Positions 21,401-29,941 of a stretch of 64,000 nt of DNA are shown piece by piece; positions within the stretch are counted from its first letter, which is position 1; each line of letters starts with the position of its first letter. The translations under genes and the position numbers were made by a program. Source of the DNA: Desulfacinum hydrothermale DSM 13146 (GTDB lineage Bacteria > Desulfobacterota > Syntrophobacteria > Syntrophobacterales > DSM-9756); assembly GCF_900176285.1 (NCBI RefSeq), contig NZ_FWXF01000008.1:62001-126000 (forward strand), written 5' to 3'. The notes under the pieces were generated by a model. It saw nothing but the letters and a program-made list of their open reading frames with translations, made no database searches and was not told where the DNA came from.

Positions 21401-23156
21401 CAATTTCCGCCACGGTCATGAGCCGGCACACCCGCAGGGTCTCCAGGGCTTCCAAGGGGTCTTGAGTCGCCGCCATGTCGGTGAGCGGCTTCAGGCTCCG
21501 GGCCGGCATCTTGCCGAAGACGACACGGCTCATGGAACTGTGGCCCACCACGGTAGAAACCAATTCCTTCAGCTGGGTCTTGTTAAAGCCGTGCAGGGAG
21601 AGCTTTTCGATGTTTTCCAGGACCGGGGTGCTGTCTCCTTCGATTTGATCGGGATTCAGGTAGTCTTCGATCTGCTTCAACCGTTTGATCTGGCGGAGCA
21701 GACGGAGCACCGCCTGAAGATCCCGACTGCCGGTGCGCTTTCGACGGAAGGGATTGATGAGACGGTCCCTTTCCACCTCGCGGATTTTTACAAAATCTCC
21801 CTCCCGAATCTGGTGCAGTGTCTGGAACACGTTGTAAATGAAGTGAAAGGAGTTCCTGTAGGCCGCCACCAGGGGCAGTTGGCATCCCAGGAGGCCCTGT
21901 CGGCGAATCTCCTCTTCCAACTCTGAGAGAGTGGCGGAAGGCTGCTTGGGTTTTCCCAGGTAAAGGGCCAGGTTGTGGGGAAGGGGGCGATCCGTCCGGA
22001 CTTTCTGTTTCCAGTGGGATTCCTGGGATTCGGTGGACTTGCTGTGGACCAGCTGGGTTTCGAAGTAGGCGGAAAAGACCTTCTCCCAAGCCGGCTCCGA
22101 TAGGTTCCGGTAGCGATGGGGCAAAGGCCGGTCCAGGCGGGGCAGCCGGTCGATCTCCTCCAGGGAAATGTCCTGGAGGGGTTTTCCGCCCGTGAGCTCT
22201 TTCAGGTGGGAGCTGTTCAGATCCTGCTGATGGAGGAAGAAGTGGAGGTCCAGGGGATGGACATCAAGGGTGCCGTTGGAGCTTTCATAGCGCCTGTGTG
22301 TCTTGTATAGATGCGAGAAGAGAAGGAATTTCTTGCGTTCCTCCACGGTTTCGAATTCCACCCGGTAGTCCTGAGGGTCTTCGTTGCAGAAGACGCAATT
22401 ACCCACCACCAAGAGAATTCCGTCCCGTTCCATGAGGTCGTGGATCTTTCCTGCCAGGTAGGCGGCGTAATTGAGCATCCTTTGCTGGCGGGGCAGGCGT
22501 TTGACGGGCTTGGGCAGAGGTTGGTCCAGCAGGTATTCGAAGGGATCCCGGGGAAAGATGACCACGTCCAGGCCGATGCGCCAGGATCTCACCTTGTCCA
22601 GGGAATCGATGATGAAGAGGCGGTGGTTGGACAGTCGGGCCGCCAGTTCATGGGAGATCAGATCGCTGGGCAAGGTCATGAGGCCGATATCGAGGCGTTC
22701 CGTGCCCGTCTCCTTGACATGCTCCAGAATGATCCGCTCGATCTCGTCCGCTTTCGTCTTGATGTCCTGAATGGATTGGGCCACCAGATTGATGGGGATG
22801 AGGAAATAGCGCGATCCTTCCCTGGAGAAGCGGATCAGAAGACCCAGTTTCTTGTAGATCGCGTTAATGCGCTCTGCATGGCGCGCGATCTCTTGCGGGT
22901 CGGTCAGATCCAGGCTTTGCAGAAAATCAAAATCGGCCTTGGAGAGCTTGGTCTGTTCGACCAGGCCGAACCCGTAGGCGTTCCCGCCGTGGCGGCTGAT
23001 GAGAAAAGACGGGTGATCCTGAGCCGCGTAGGTTCCGAAGGGCACGTCTTTGGGGTCGATGCCGTAACGGGCGTAGTCGGCTGGGTCGATGACTCGGAAG
23101 GCGATGCGTGGATCCTCGGAGACAGAGGGCGCGCCCGTTTGGTTCGTTCGGCCCAT
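18444..23156 (-). CDS. 1570-residue protein of unknown function with HD-like segment
   Basis: I do not recognise the family. The start chosen is the ATG at 23156, preceded by GGAGGT, rather than the longer open frame upstream whose translation is low-complexity. No signal peptide or clear membrane segment is seen. Residues about 1020-1090 resemble an HD-phosphohydrolase helix bundle (LLFQDLGKM, a His-containing helix, then VRHHGAIGHV), but the HD doublet reads QD, so it may be catalytically weak or dead. The C-terminus is rich in charged helices. Codon use matches the neighbours, and the frame is intact over 4.7 kb, so the gene is real. It converges on a histidine kinase. Confidence 0.85.
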   Translation of the reverse strand: MGRTNQTGAPSVSEDPRIAFRVIDPADYARYGIDPKDVPFGTYAAQDHPSFLISRHGGNAYGFGLVEQTKLSKADFDFLQSLDLTDPQEIARHAERINAIYKKLGLLIRFSREGSRYFLIPINLVAQSIQDIKTKADEIERIILEHVKETGTERLDIGLMTLPSDLISHELAARLSNHRLFIIDSLDKVRSWRIGLDVVIFPRDPFEYLLDQPLPKPVKRLPRQQRMLNYAAYLAGKIHDLMERDGILLVVGNCVFCNEDPQDYRVEFETVEERKKFLLFSHLYKTHRRYESSNGTLDVHPLDLHFFLHQQDLNSSHLKELTGGKPLQDISLEEIDRLPRLDRPLPHRYRNLSEPAWEKVFSAYFETQLVHSKSTESQESHWKQKVRTDRPLPHNLALYLGKPKQPSATLSELEEEIRRQGLLGCQLPLVAAYRNSFHFIYNVFQTLHQIREGDFVKIREVERDRLINPFRRKRTGSRDLQAVLRLLRQIKRLKQIEDYLNPDQIEGDSTPVLENIEKLSLHGFNKTQLKELVSTVVGHSSMSRVVFGKMPARSLKPLTDMAATQDPLEALETLRVCRLMTVAEIAAALGEHFTAEQAQEVFRVYNDAVQVATQPRLDWDMLEDVRISELGGVQNKALREMLKFFNLFEFLNNWQEFLDRGPHEKEVLCDYNPERLKKLDKVLTLAHTANLFRARFREDPIPRQTFFFRQFLKTEFHGTGHLFPNLGPEAGFRLLWVAVSVSQHKIVNFNPIFASVQPDKRPERLEKIRKTLLQLPPESVNTDYLESIRAHLAQGRPAFIKHTGIRLIQNPTTRATDVSYVDVHENMVRMEELLVHFENRRLHDIALKDVQELERLFAELESYNVYLCQGYCEEPDGQSRETDRAVPISRRLESIKERIRHVFLSQIFVPEEIYDTVELLVDHCPTLLQFLLPEFHTLSRFIENWPTRKKQSVGTYVMRCLHKFQALITKDRDSFQDQNTFYQLAKLEFGPLAEEDIGVKHHQLETLEHLVERLQQRPLLYQAFTLALLFQDLGKMESYAEEEEVLRHIWTHAQRSAHILEHRAILDQYGLDEPLQHLILELVRHHGAIGHVIQGAEPASALEHLSAEKDDRLLDAYVLHCVLAAAAVEEGLMTEDLLDLFLEYRHEALHIIKSGGTWEGHLHDVLAEKGRALVHDPQAVPPEICFLLNVDGTSCLFLDEKDRDEEVWRGRQIAAFERLLRLLEIQWVDFKDLQMFHMNLPVPFIYHQKGLKSIGLPHFTRALERAANALQILRSLEPEVCCYLLHCLDPLGKALRVYDFHPLTRYLSVEESIKLLVMGLHSYHLLIEDTPARGLVSFRPLSQSAKRKQEALKNILKGFSPEAILRAPMTEGSHRRLLDGLLFETSPYGPGVRIGFRDTLHVDSLIGDLRSARTHEELRSKYRFHVKELQRVPYDTAEQLEILKQAYQEHFRAISQKILEGFQRRLADVKEFSELDRIQADMERTIQESALSEDHVFLLQELFDFHRSRVRDEFLTRVSVTINALDDPEALDAYWQDLKKELFRFRHHVGKEYEFMIAAYIDDKSMKVPN

Positions 23157-23505
23157 GGGACCTCCTTCTTCAAAGCCCACTGGGGTATGAAAGTACTTGT
23201 TGCGCCACAAGATGTCATGATACCGGTAGGAGGTTCCAAGAACCAGGAAAATTGGCGGAAGCGGATCTTTTCCGCCCACGGGCAAAGATCTACAGCGCTC
23301 GCCCGAGTGGCCCTGACGGGGTGGGCAATGGTCGATCGAGGTGGGTTCTGGGAAGTGGAGTGGGACGGGGACGCAAGGCCGGCAGCCCAGCCCTTTCGGG
23401 CTGGGAAAGAGCCTGCGGACGTGGTATGGGCCATCGGGCAGCACCTGCCGTAAAGATTTGCGGCGGCCTGGCGCCCCTGGTGTGGACGAGGTGCTCTGAG
23501 GGCCA
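23157..23505. other. 349-bp divergent gap, nothing recognised
   Basis: The gap lies between the start of the 1570-residue gene (leftward) and pgpA (rightward), so it should hold both promoters. I see no good -35/-10 pair, no hairpin with a T-run and no convincing small gene in it. Confidence 0.5.
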
Positions 23506-23997
23506 ATGGAACGGATGAAGGATCGCGTTGACGGACTGGAAGCGATGGCCTTGAGTCTGGCGCGGCTGGGCGTTCTCGGCCGATCCCCGGCGGCCCCAGG
23601 GACGGTGGCCACCCTGGCGGCGGGGATTCCGTCGGCCTGGGTCGTGGCGCAACTTCCTTATGGGTGGGCCTGTCTCATCCTTGTACTTCTCTTTCCCGCG
23701 GCCTGCTGGGCGTGTGATCGGGCACAGCAAATCTTGGTAAAAGCGGATCCGGGCGAGGTGGTCGTGGACGAACTCATGGGGTTTCTTGTGACCATGATCG
23801 GTCTGCCGGCCACCGGGCTTTCCCTGCTGCTGGGCGCACTCTTTTTCCGCCTTTTTGACATCTGGAAGCCCTGGCCGGTGAATGTCTTGGACGGGGAGCT
23901 TCACGGCGGGCTGGGCATCATGGCCGACGATGTGGCCGCCGGGCTCTACGCCCATGCGGCGGTGGCCTTCCTGTTGCCCTTGCTGGAAAGGCTTTGA
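23506..23997 (+). CDS. pgpA: phosphatidylglycerophosphatase A
   Basis: Membrane enzyme that removes phosphate from phosphatidylglycerophosphate in phospholipid synthesis, 163 residues. The DPGEVVVDELMG motif, FDIWKPWPV and the acidic GGLGIMADDVAAG motif are all present, with several hydrophobic segments. The start at 23506 follows GAGGG; a second in-frame ATG three codons on is possible. It converges with the VanZ-like gene. Confidence 0.93.
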   Translation: MERMKDRVDGLEAMALSLARLGVLGRSPAAPGTVATLAAGIPSAWVVAQLPYGWACLILVLLFPAACWACDRAQQILVKADPGEVVVDELMGFLVTMIGLPATGLSLLLGALFFRLFDIWKPWPVNVLDGELHGGLGIMADDVAAGLYAHAAVAFLLPLLERL

Positions 23998-24025
23998 CGG
24001 CGGCAGCGGCGGAAATGGTGAAGGA

Positions 24026-24718
24026 TCAGGCAGGCGGATCGGTGCCACCCGTGCTGGTTCGCCCTCCGGCTTGGCGCCAACCGGGTGAGAACCTTCTCAG
24101 CAGGATCACCAGGAAGGCGCCGGCGGCCAGGCCCGCCAGATCCCAGGTGAAGTCGCCCAGGCTGGGACAGCGGCCGGGCACCCAGCTTTGGTGCCATTCG
24201 TCCAGGAGGGTGTAGGGTCCCCCGGTGAGGATCACGGTGGCCAAGAGCCTGCCGGGCGCTTCCGCTGGCACGACGCCCGACCAGCCCCATCCCAGGAAGA
24301 TGGCCAGGGAGGCGTATTCCAGAGGATGGAAAAAATCTCCAGGCACGGGAAGCTCCACGCCTTGCAGGCTCTGGCCGGACAAACAATAGATGAAGAGGCC
24401 GTAGAAAAAGGCCGGAACGAAGCGGGGCCATCTCCGGCCCGTCCAACGCGCGCTCCCGCGGACCATGGCCCAAGAGAAGAGGGCACCACCGCCCAGGGCG
24501 CTCACGGTCAGGTGTACGTCCAGGTTTCCTGCCTGGTTCTTGGCCTCTTTGAAGGCCAGGAGCGCAAGCGCCTGGGCAACGAAAAGCAGGAAAAGGTGAA
24601 CCCAGGGACTCCAGGTGAGCCAGGATTTGAGCGTTCCCAAGCGCGCTTTCCAGGATTGGGTGTGTGAGGGGCTGTGGATTTGCCGACCTGGTGGGTTTTT
24701 GATACGCTGCGAAGTCAT
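24026..24718 (-). CDS. VanZ-like membrane protein
   Basis: 230-residue protein with about five to six membrane segments and the VanZ signature DEWHQSWVPGR followed by DFTWDLAG near the C-terminus. The start chosen (ATG 24718) has CCAGGA upstream; a longer open frame exists but would run through the neighbouring divergent gene. VanZ-family proteins are linked to low-level glycopeptide resistance or to unknown envelope roles; nothing here points to resistance. Only 27 bp separate it from the divergent protease gene. Confidence 0.8.
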   Translation of the reverse strand: MTSQRIKNPPGRQIHSPSHTQSWKARLGTLKSWLTWSPWVHLFLLFVAQALALLAFKEAKNQAGNLDVHLTVSALGGGALFSWAMVRGSARWTGRRWPRFVPAFFYGLFIYCLSGQSLQGVELPVPGDFFHPLEYASLAIFLGWGWSGVVPAEAPGRLLATVILTGGPYTLLDEWHQSWVPGRCPSLGDFTWDLAGLAAGAFLVILLRRFSPGWRQAGGRTSTGGTDPPA

Positions 24719-24745
24719 GGTACGTCCTGGCCGCGGAGCGTGTTG

Positions 24746-25597
24746 ATGAGCAGTGTTCCAAAGGTTCCGGAGAATTTGCGAGATGTCTTCATGAGCCTTC
24801 TTCCAGCGCACCAAGCCTTGTTTCGGAACGTCCTGGTGGGGCTGTTCTTTTCGGTCGCTCTCCTTCCTTCCACGGCATCGAGCCTGCTGCGGGAGGAATT
24901 GAATACCATCGCCGTCTATGAAAAGGTATCCTCTTCGGTGGTCAACGTGGTCACCACCACGGTTCTCTATGATTTCTTCTATCGACCCGTCCCGCAAGAG
25001 GGTGCGGGCTCGGGCGTGATTCTAAGCGCGGACGGAACGATTGTCACCAACTACCATGTGGTTCGGGGTGCCAAGGCCATCGAAGTGCGCTTGGCGGACG
25101 GAAGCCGATGGCCGGCCGAAGTGGTGGGGACGGCACCTGAAGACGATCTGGCCGTCATCCGCATCCAGGCCGAAGGCCGCGATCTGGTTCCGATCTCCCT
25201 GGGCGATTCGGACGCGCTGGAGGTGGGCCAAAAGATCTATGCACTGGGAAATCCTTTTGGATTGGGGCAGACTCTGACCGCCGGCCACGTGAGTCAGCTC
25301 AAGAGAAGCATTCGCGATCAAGGGCGTGTGCTCGAGGACCTGATCCAGGTGGATGCGGCCATCAACCCCGGCAATTCCGGCGGCGCGCTGGTGGACAGCC
25401 AAGGCCGGCTGGTGGGTATCAATACGGCCATTTTGAGTCCCACGGGAACGAATGTGGGGATCGGTTTTGCCATTCCGGTCAACCGGGTGAAAGCGGCGGT
25501 GCCGGGTATGACGAGCTGGTGGAACAAGTACCTGGGCTACATCCTGGCGGGCCTGCTGGCCTATTGGATCTGGAAACGGATTGCCCGTCTACGCTGA
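24746..25597 (+). CDS. membrane-anchored trypsin-like serine protease without PDZ
   Basis: HtrA/DegP-type protease domain, 283 residues. The triad reads H104 (TNYHVV), D134 (EDDLAVI) and S211 (NPGNSGG). A hydrophobic segment at residues about 29-46 and another at the C-terminus (about 262-278, followed by basic residues) would anchor the enzyme at both ends with the protease in the periplasm. No PDZ domain follows the protease domain, unlike most HtrA proteins. Start ATG 24746 has GGAG 7 nt upstream; ATG 24791 is an alternative. The next gene, 13 bp on, is a paralogue with a PDZ domain. Confidence 0.88.
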   Translation: MSSVPKVPENLRDVFMSLLPAHQALFRNVLVGLFFSVALLPSTASSLLREELNTIAVYEKVSSSVVNVVTTTVLYDFFYRPVPQEGAGSGVILSADGTIVTNYHVVRGAKAIEVRLADGSRWPAEVVGTAPEDDLAVIRIQAEGRDLVPISLGDSDALEVGQKIYALGNPFGLGQTLTAGHVSQLKRSIRDQGRVLEDLIQVDAAINPGNSGGALVDSQGRLVGINTAILSPTGTNVGIGFAIPVNRVKAAVPGMTSWWNKYLGYILAGLLAYWIWKRIARLR

Positions 25598-25610
25598 GGA
25601 GGAATGGGAA

Positions 25611-26705
25611 ATGAATCGTTGGCGGAAAAGATGGTGGATGGGGGTTGTGACGGCGGCCTGCCTGCTGGCGCTGGCCTGTCCCCAAGCCCGAGCTTTGACG
25701 GAAGACGAGAAGAACAATATCGAGCTCTACCGCCAATTGTCCCCGGGCGTGGTCAACATTACGAGCACCGTCTTGGAGCGGGACTTCTTCTTCAACATCG
25801 TTCCCCGACAAGGCGCTGGATCCGGATCCATCATCAGTGAGGAAGGCTACATCCTGACCAATCACCACGTGATCGAGGACGCCCGCAAACTGGAAGTGAC
25901 CCTGGCCAATGGCAAGAAATACGCCGCCAAGTTCATCGGATCAGACCCCAACACGGACATCGCGGTCATCAAGATCGATGCGCCCAAAAAGGACCTGGTG
26001 GTCATCCCCATGGGGAGTTCCAGGGACCTCAAGGTGGGCCAGAAGGTTCTCGCCATCGGAAACCCCTTCGGCCTGGGCCAGACCCTCACCACGGGGATCA
26101 TCAGCTCGGTGGGTCGCACGCTGCGCTCGCCGGGTGGTGCTCTGGTGGAAGACGTGATCCAAACCGATGCGTCCATCAACCCCGGCAATTCCGGCGGTCC
26201 GCTCATCGATTCGTCCGGGAAGATGATCGGTGTGAACACCGCCATCTTCAGTCCCACGGGCGCCAATGTGGGCATCGGGTTTGCCATCCCCGTGGACACG
26301 GTCAAACAGGTGGTCCGGGAACTGATCGAAAAGGGCTACTACGGGTATCCGTGGCTGGGCGCCACCCTCATGACTCTCTTTCCCGATTTTGCGGAAGCCT
26401 TGCAGTTGAGCGTGAACCGCGGGGCTATGATCGTGGAGGTGGTTCCAGGGGGACCGGCGGACAAGGCCGGTCTTCGCGGCGGCCATGCCCGGGCCCAGGT
26501 GGGCAATTACGTGCTCATCGTGGGCGGGGATGTGATTGTGGGAATCGACGGCGAGCCGGTGGACAGTGCGGATGATCTCATGCGGGCGCTTCGACGCTAC
26601 CGGCCGGGCAACCGTGTCCGGCTGGACGTGGTCCACTGGGAAGGAGATCGGGATCGGGTCACGGTGATCCTGGGGGAAAGGCCCCGCAGGTACCGATATA
26701 GGTAG
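25611..26705 (+). CDS. HtrA/DegS-like periplasmic serine protease with PDZ
   Basis: 364 residues: a hydrophobic signal region (residues about 10-28), trypsin domain with H86, D116 and S194 (INPGNSGGPLID), and one C-terminal PDZ domain (about 260-355). It resembles one-PDZ DegS-type stress proteases that trim or sense misfolded envelope proteins. ATG 25611 follows GAGGAATGGGAA. C23 in the signal region is not in a good lipobox, so cleavage by signal peptidase I or retention as an anchor is more likely. It forms an operon with the preceding protease. Confidence 0.92.
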   Translation: MNRWRKRWWMGVVTAACLLALACPQARALTEDEKNNIELYRQLSPGVVNITSTVLERDFFFNIVPRQGAGSGSIISEEGYILTNHHVIEDARKLEVTLANGKKYAAKFIGSDPNTDIAVIKIDAPKKDLVVIPMGSSRDLKVGQKVLAIGNPFGLGQTLTTGIISSVGRTLRSPGGALVEDVIQTDASINPGNSGGPLIDSSGKMIGVNTAIFSPTGANVGIGFAIPVDTVKQVVRELIEKGYYGYPWLGATLMTLFPDFAEALQLSVNRGAMIVEVVPGGPADKAGLRGGHARAQVGNYVLIVGGDVIVGIDGEPVDSADDLMRALRRYRPGNRVRLDVVHWEGDRDRVTVILGERPRRYRYR

Positions 26706-26733
26706 ATGAAGGGCGCAAAAAGAGGAGGGATCC

Positions 26734-27513
26734 ATGGCATACCAGACCATTCTCATGGAGATCGGCGAAGATTTTGTGGGCTCCATCACCCTCAACCGAC
26801 CCGACCAACTCAACACCTTCACCAGTCAACTGGCGGAGGAGCTGGACGAAGCCCTGAAGGCCCTGGATCGGGATCCCAAGGTCCGGGTGATTCTTCTCAA
26901 GGGCGCGGGCAAGCACTTCTGTGCGGGCATCGAGGTGACCGAGCTGGAAGGTAAGAGCCCCATGGAACTGCGCCAATGGATCGCTCACATGGAGCGGCCG
27001 TTGGTGAGCATCAGTGGTCTCAAAAAACCCGTCATCGCCCAGGTTCAGGGAACCGCCGCCGCCAACGGGGCCGGCTTGGTGGCCGCCTGCGACCTGGCCA
27101 TCGCATCGGAAAAGGCCCGCATCGGCCTGACCGCCATCAATGTGGGACTCAATTGCGTGGGCCCCGTGATCCCCGTTTCCAAGTGCGTGGGGCGCAAGGT
27201 GGCCTTGGAGATGCTCCTGTTTGGGGAGTTGTTGTCGGCGCAGGAGGCTCTGGCCAAGGGACTGTTCAACAAGGTGGTGCCGGCCCAGGATCTGGAAGAG
27301 GCCGCCCGGCAATGGGCCGCCACCCTGGCCCAAAAGAGTCCCATTGCAGTGCAGATCGCCAAGAGCGGGTTTTATACCGCCGCCGACATGGAATATCATC
27401 GGGCCTTCGAATACATGAACGAGGTCTTCGCCCGGCTCTGTACCACCGAGGACGCCAAAGAAGGGGTGAAGGCCTTCAAGGAAAAACGCAAACCGGTGTG
27501 GAAGGAACGCTGA
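26734..27513 (+). CDS. crotonase-fold (enoyl-CoA hydratase/isomerase family) protein, atypical active site
   Basis: 259 residues, the usual length. The oxyanion-hole segments HFCAGIE (about 61-67) and TAAANGAG (about 108-115) mark the crotonase fold. The two glutamates that catalyse hydration in classical enoyl-CoA hydratases are absent: the first position lies in ANGAGLVAACD where Gly replaces Glu, and the second in TAINVGLN where Ala replaces Glu. It is therefore probably not a standard hydratase; isomerase, hydrolase or another CoA-thioester reaction is possible. GGAGGG lies just upstream. gpmI follows 6 bp later. Confidence 0.85.
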   Translation: MAYQTILMEIGEDFVGSITLNRPDQLNTFTSQLAEELDEALKALDRDPKVRVILLKGAGKHFCAGIEVTELEGKSPMELRQWIAHMERPLVSISGLKKPVIAQVQGTAAANGAGLVAACDLAIASEKARIGLTAINVGLNCVGPVIPVSKCVGRKVALEMLLFGELLSAQEALAKGLFNKVVPAQDLEEAARQWAATLAQKSPIAVQIAKSGFYTAADMEYHRAFEYMNEVFARLCTTEDAKEGVKAFKEKRKPVWKER

Positions 27514-27519
27514 AAAACC

Positions 27520-29181
27520 ATGAAATGGGAAAAGCTGCTGAAAGACGGGCTGACAGGCCCGCTCACGCTGGTCATCATGGACGGCATCGGTTTTTCGGAA
27601 AGGCGGGAAGGCAACGCCGTCGCAGATGCCCATACGCCCCACCTGGATTGGCTTCTGGCCCACTGCCCCCACGGCCTGCTCAAGGCCCACGGCACGGCGG
27701 TGGGCCTGCCTTCCGATAAGGACATGGGCAATTCCGAGGTGGGCCACAACGCCATGGGAGCCGGACGAATCTATGCCCAGGGGGCCCGCCTGGTCAACGA
27801 AGCCATCGAAACGGGACGCCTTTTCCAGGGAAAGACGTGGCGGCACCTGATGGACTATTGCCGGGAAAACAACGGCACACTCCATTTCATCGGCCTCTTT
27901 TCCGACGGCAATGTGCACAGCCATCTGGATCACTTAAGGGCCATGCTGGAAAGGGCCGCTCTGGTGGAAAAGATCCCTCGAGGCCGTATCCACATCCTGT
28001 TGGACGGTCGCGATGTGGGGGAAACCTCGGCCCTGGAATATGTGGATCCCTTCGAAGCCTATCTCCAGGACCTGAACAGCCGGGCGGGCGTGGACTATCG
28101 CATCGCCAGCGGCGGTGGACGCATGGCCGTCACCATGGATCGCTACGAGGCCGACTGGTCCATGGTGGCCCGCGGGTGGGAAACCCATGTGGCGGGGCGG
28201 GGGCGGACCTTCCGAAGCGCACGGGAAGCCATTGAAACCTACCGCCGGGAAATCCCCGGCATCATCGACCAGGACCTGCCGCCTTTCGTCATCGCCGACG
28301 ATCAGGGCCCTGTGGGCCCCATCCGGGACGGAGACTCGGTGATCTTTTTCAATTTCCGGGGCGACCGGGCGATCGAGATCAGCCGGGCCTTTGAAGAAGA
28401 GAATTTCGACAAGTTCCAACGGGATCCCTATCCCAAGGTGGCCTACGCGGGCATGATGGAATACGATGGGGACTTGCACATTCCCAGGAGCTATCTGGTG
28501 GAACCGCCCCATATCGAAAAGACCGTCAGCGAACTGCTGTGCGCCCAGGGGATCCGGCAGTTGGCCATCAGCGAAACCCAGAAATTCGGCCATGTGACCT
28601 ATTTTTGGAATGGCAATCGGTCGGGAAAATTCGATCCCGAGCTGGAAGAATACGTGGAGGTCCCGTCGGATCAGGTGCCCTTCGAAGAAAGGCCGTGGAT
28701 GAAGGCGGCGGAGATCACCGACCGCGTGGTGGAAGAAATCCGGGGTGGCCGCTTCGACTTCATGCGTCTCAACTTCGCCAACGGGGACATGGTGGGCCAC
28801 ACCGGCATCTACCAGGCGGCCCACATCGCCGTGGAAGCGGTGGATCTGTGCCTGGGGCGGATCATGAGGGCGGTCCGGGAGGCCGGCGGGATGTTGCTGG
28901 TGACAGCCGATCACGGTAACGCCGAGGAGATGTACGAACTGGACAAGAAGACGGGAGAGGTGAAGCGTCACGCGGACGGAACACCCAAGGCCAAGACCTC
29001 CCATTCCCTCAATCCGGTCTGGTTCCTTGTCTACGAACCTTCCGGCAAGCTGCAGGTTCGCTTCGACCCGGAAGTGCCGGATCCGGGTCTGACGAACATT
29101 GCGGCCACCTGCATGCAGATTCTGGGGGTGAAGCCGCCGGACTTTTACGATCCCCCGCTTCTGCTCTTTGCCGCATCCTAA
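27520..29181 (+). CDS. gpmI: cofactor-independent phosphoglycerate mutase
   Basis: Interconverts 3- and 2-phosphoglycerate in glycolysis and gluconeogenesis through a phosphoserine, using two metal ions; cytosolic. The metal Asp in IMDGIG (D21), the nucleophile in DMGNSEVGHN (S72) and the C-terminal TADHGNAEEM motif are visible. Length 553 is somewhat above the usual 510. The ribosome-binding sequence (GGAAGGAA) is unusually far from the ATG, at about 12-15 nt, overlapping the end of the crotonase gene, which suggests coupled translation. Confidence 0.97.
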   Translation: MKWEKLLKDGLTGPLTLVIMDGIGFSERREGNAVADAHTPHLDWLLAHCPHGLLKAHGTAVGLPSDKDMGNSEVGHNAMGAGRIYAQGARLVNEAIETGRLFQGKTWRHLMDYCRENNGTLHFIGLFSDGNVHSHLDHLRAMLERAALVEKIPRGRIHILLDGRDVGETSALEYVDPFEAYLQDLNSRAGVDYRIASGGGRMAVTMDRYEADWSMVARGWETHVAGRGRTFRSAREAIETYRREIPGIIDQDLPPFVIADDQGPVGPIRDGDSVIFFNFRGDRAIEISRAFEEENFDKFQRDPYPKVAYAGMMEYDGDLHIPRSYLVEPPHIEKTVSELLCAQGIRQLAISETQKFGHVTYFWNGNRSGKFDPELEEYVEVPSDQVPFEERPWMKAAEITDRVVEEIRGGRFDFMRLNFANGDMVGHTGIYQAAHIAVEAVDLCLGRIMRAVREAGGMLLVTADHGNAEEMYELDKKTGEVKRHADGTPKAKTSHSLNPVWFLVYEPSGKLQVRFDPEVPDPGLTNIAATCMQILGVKPPDFYDPPLLLFAAS

Positions 29182-29262
29182 ATGGTTTCGGGCTCGGGCG
29201 TGCCGGGGCGGCGGGGACGGCACCAAAGGGTGGGACGGGAGCTGGTCCGGGGTTTTCCGTCC

Positions 29263-29292
29263 TTGACAAGCTCAGGTCCCCTTGACTATAAG
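29263..29292 (+). promoter_or_regulatory. strong sigma70-like promoter of the rpmH operon
   Basis: TTGACA (29263-29268) and TATAAG (29287-29292), 18 bp apart, match the consensus at 11 of 12 positions. It lies about 115 bp before rpmH and fits the high expression expected for a ribosomal protein operon. Confidence 0.65.
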
Positions 29293-29408
29293 CAAAAATT
29301 CGCTTTTCGGGGTCTTTGACGGGCCGCCGGAAGCGGATTTTTGTTGGCTTGAAAAAGCCCATCGAGGCCCGGTGCCTGACCATATCGACCAACGAAGGGG
29401 AGAAGAAG

Positions 29409-29543
29409 ATGAAGCGAACCTATCAGCCGAGCAATATCAAGAGGAAGCGAACCCACGGATTCCTGGTCCGCATGTCCACCAAGGCCGGGCGCCAGGTCAT
29501 CAAGCGGCGCCGCGCCAAAGGACGGAAGCGCCTGGCCGTCTGA
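29409..29543 (+). CDS. rpmH: 50S ribosomal protein L34
   Basis: 44-residue, very basic ribosomal protein starting [19 protein letters not shown], identical in form to the family. The ATG at 29409 follows GGGGAGAAGAAG; longer upstream reading is not plausible. Its stop overlaps the rnpA start (TGATG), the common rpmH-rnpA arrangement near bacterial origins. Confidence 0.98.
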   Translation: MKRTYQPSNIKRKRTHGFLVRMSTKAGRQVIKRRRAKGRKRLAV

Positions 29544-29941
29544 TGACGGAGACCCGATCGGGGCTTCCCATGGGCCCAAACAAGCGGGATGATCATCGCT
29601 TCCGCCCGCACGAACGGCTTCGTAAACGTTCGGAATACCTTCGCGTCAAAGGGGAAGGCCGGCGCCTTCCCTGCCAACGTTTTGTGGTCAATGTGGCTCC
29701 CAACGGATTGGACCACCACCGGTTGGGCCTCATTGTCCAGAAAAGGTTCTGGAATGCGGTGCAACGCAACCGCATCAAGCGGTGCCTTCGTGAATGGTTC
29801 CGGCTCCACAAGCACCGCCTTCCGGGGCCAGGAAAGGATATCGTGGTGATCGCCCGGCCCGGTGTCGAGCGGCTCAAAATGCCGGAAATGGCCGAGCAAC
29901 TCAACCGGTGCCTTGGGATGCATCCCAAACGACGGTCATGA
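29543..29941 (+). CDS. rnpA: ribonuclease P protein component
   Basis: Protein subunit of RNase P, which removes 5' leaders from tRNA precursors. The RNR motif region ([14 protein letters not shown]) is present and the protein is 132 residues long. The start at 29543 overlaps the rpmH stop. An in-frame ATG at 29570 gives a more usual N-terminus, so the first nine residues are uncertain. Its end overlaps the start of yidD by 4 nt. Confidence 0.94.
   Translation: MTETRSGLPMGPNKRDDHRFRPHERLRKRSEYLRVKGEGRRLPCQRFVVNVAPNGLDHHRLGLIVQKRFWNAVQRNRIKRCLREWFRLHKHRLPGPGKDIVVIARPGVERLKMPEMAEQLNRCLGMHPKRRS

Noticed and set aside
29191-29225. Terminator after gpmI
   Set aside because: A GTGCCG/CGGCAC stem is present, but it is short, has a G-rich loop and no T-run.
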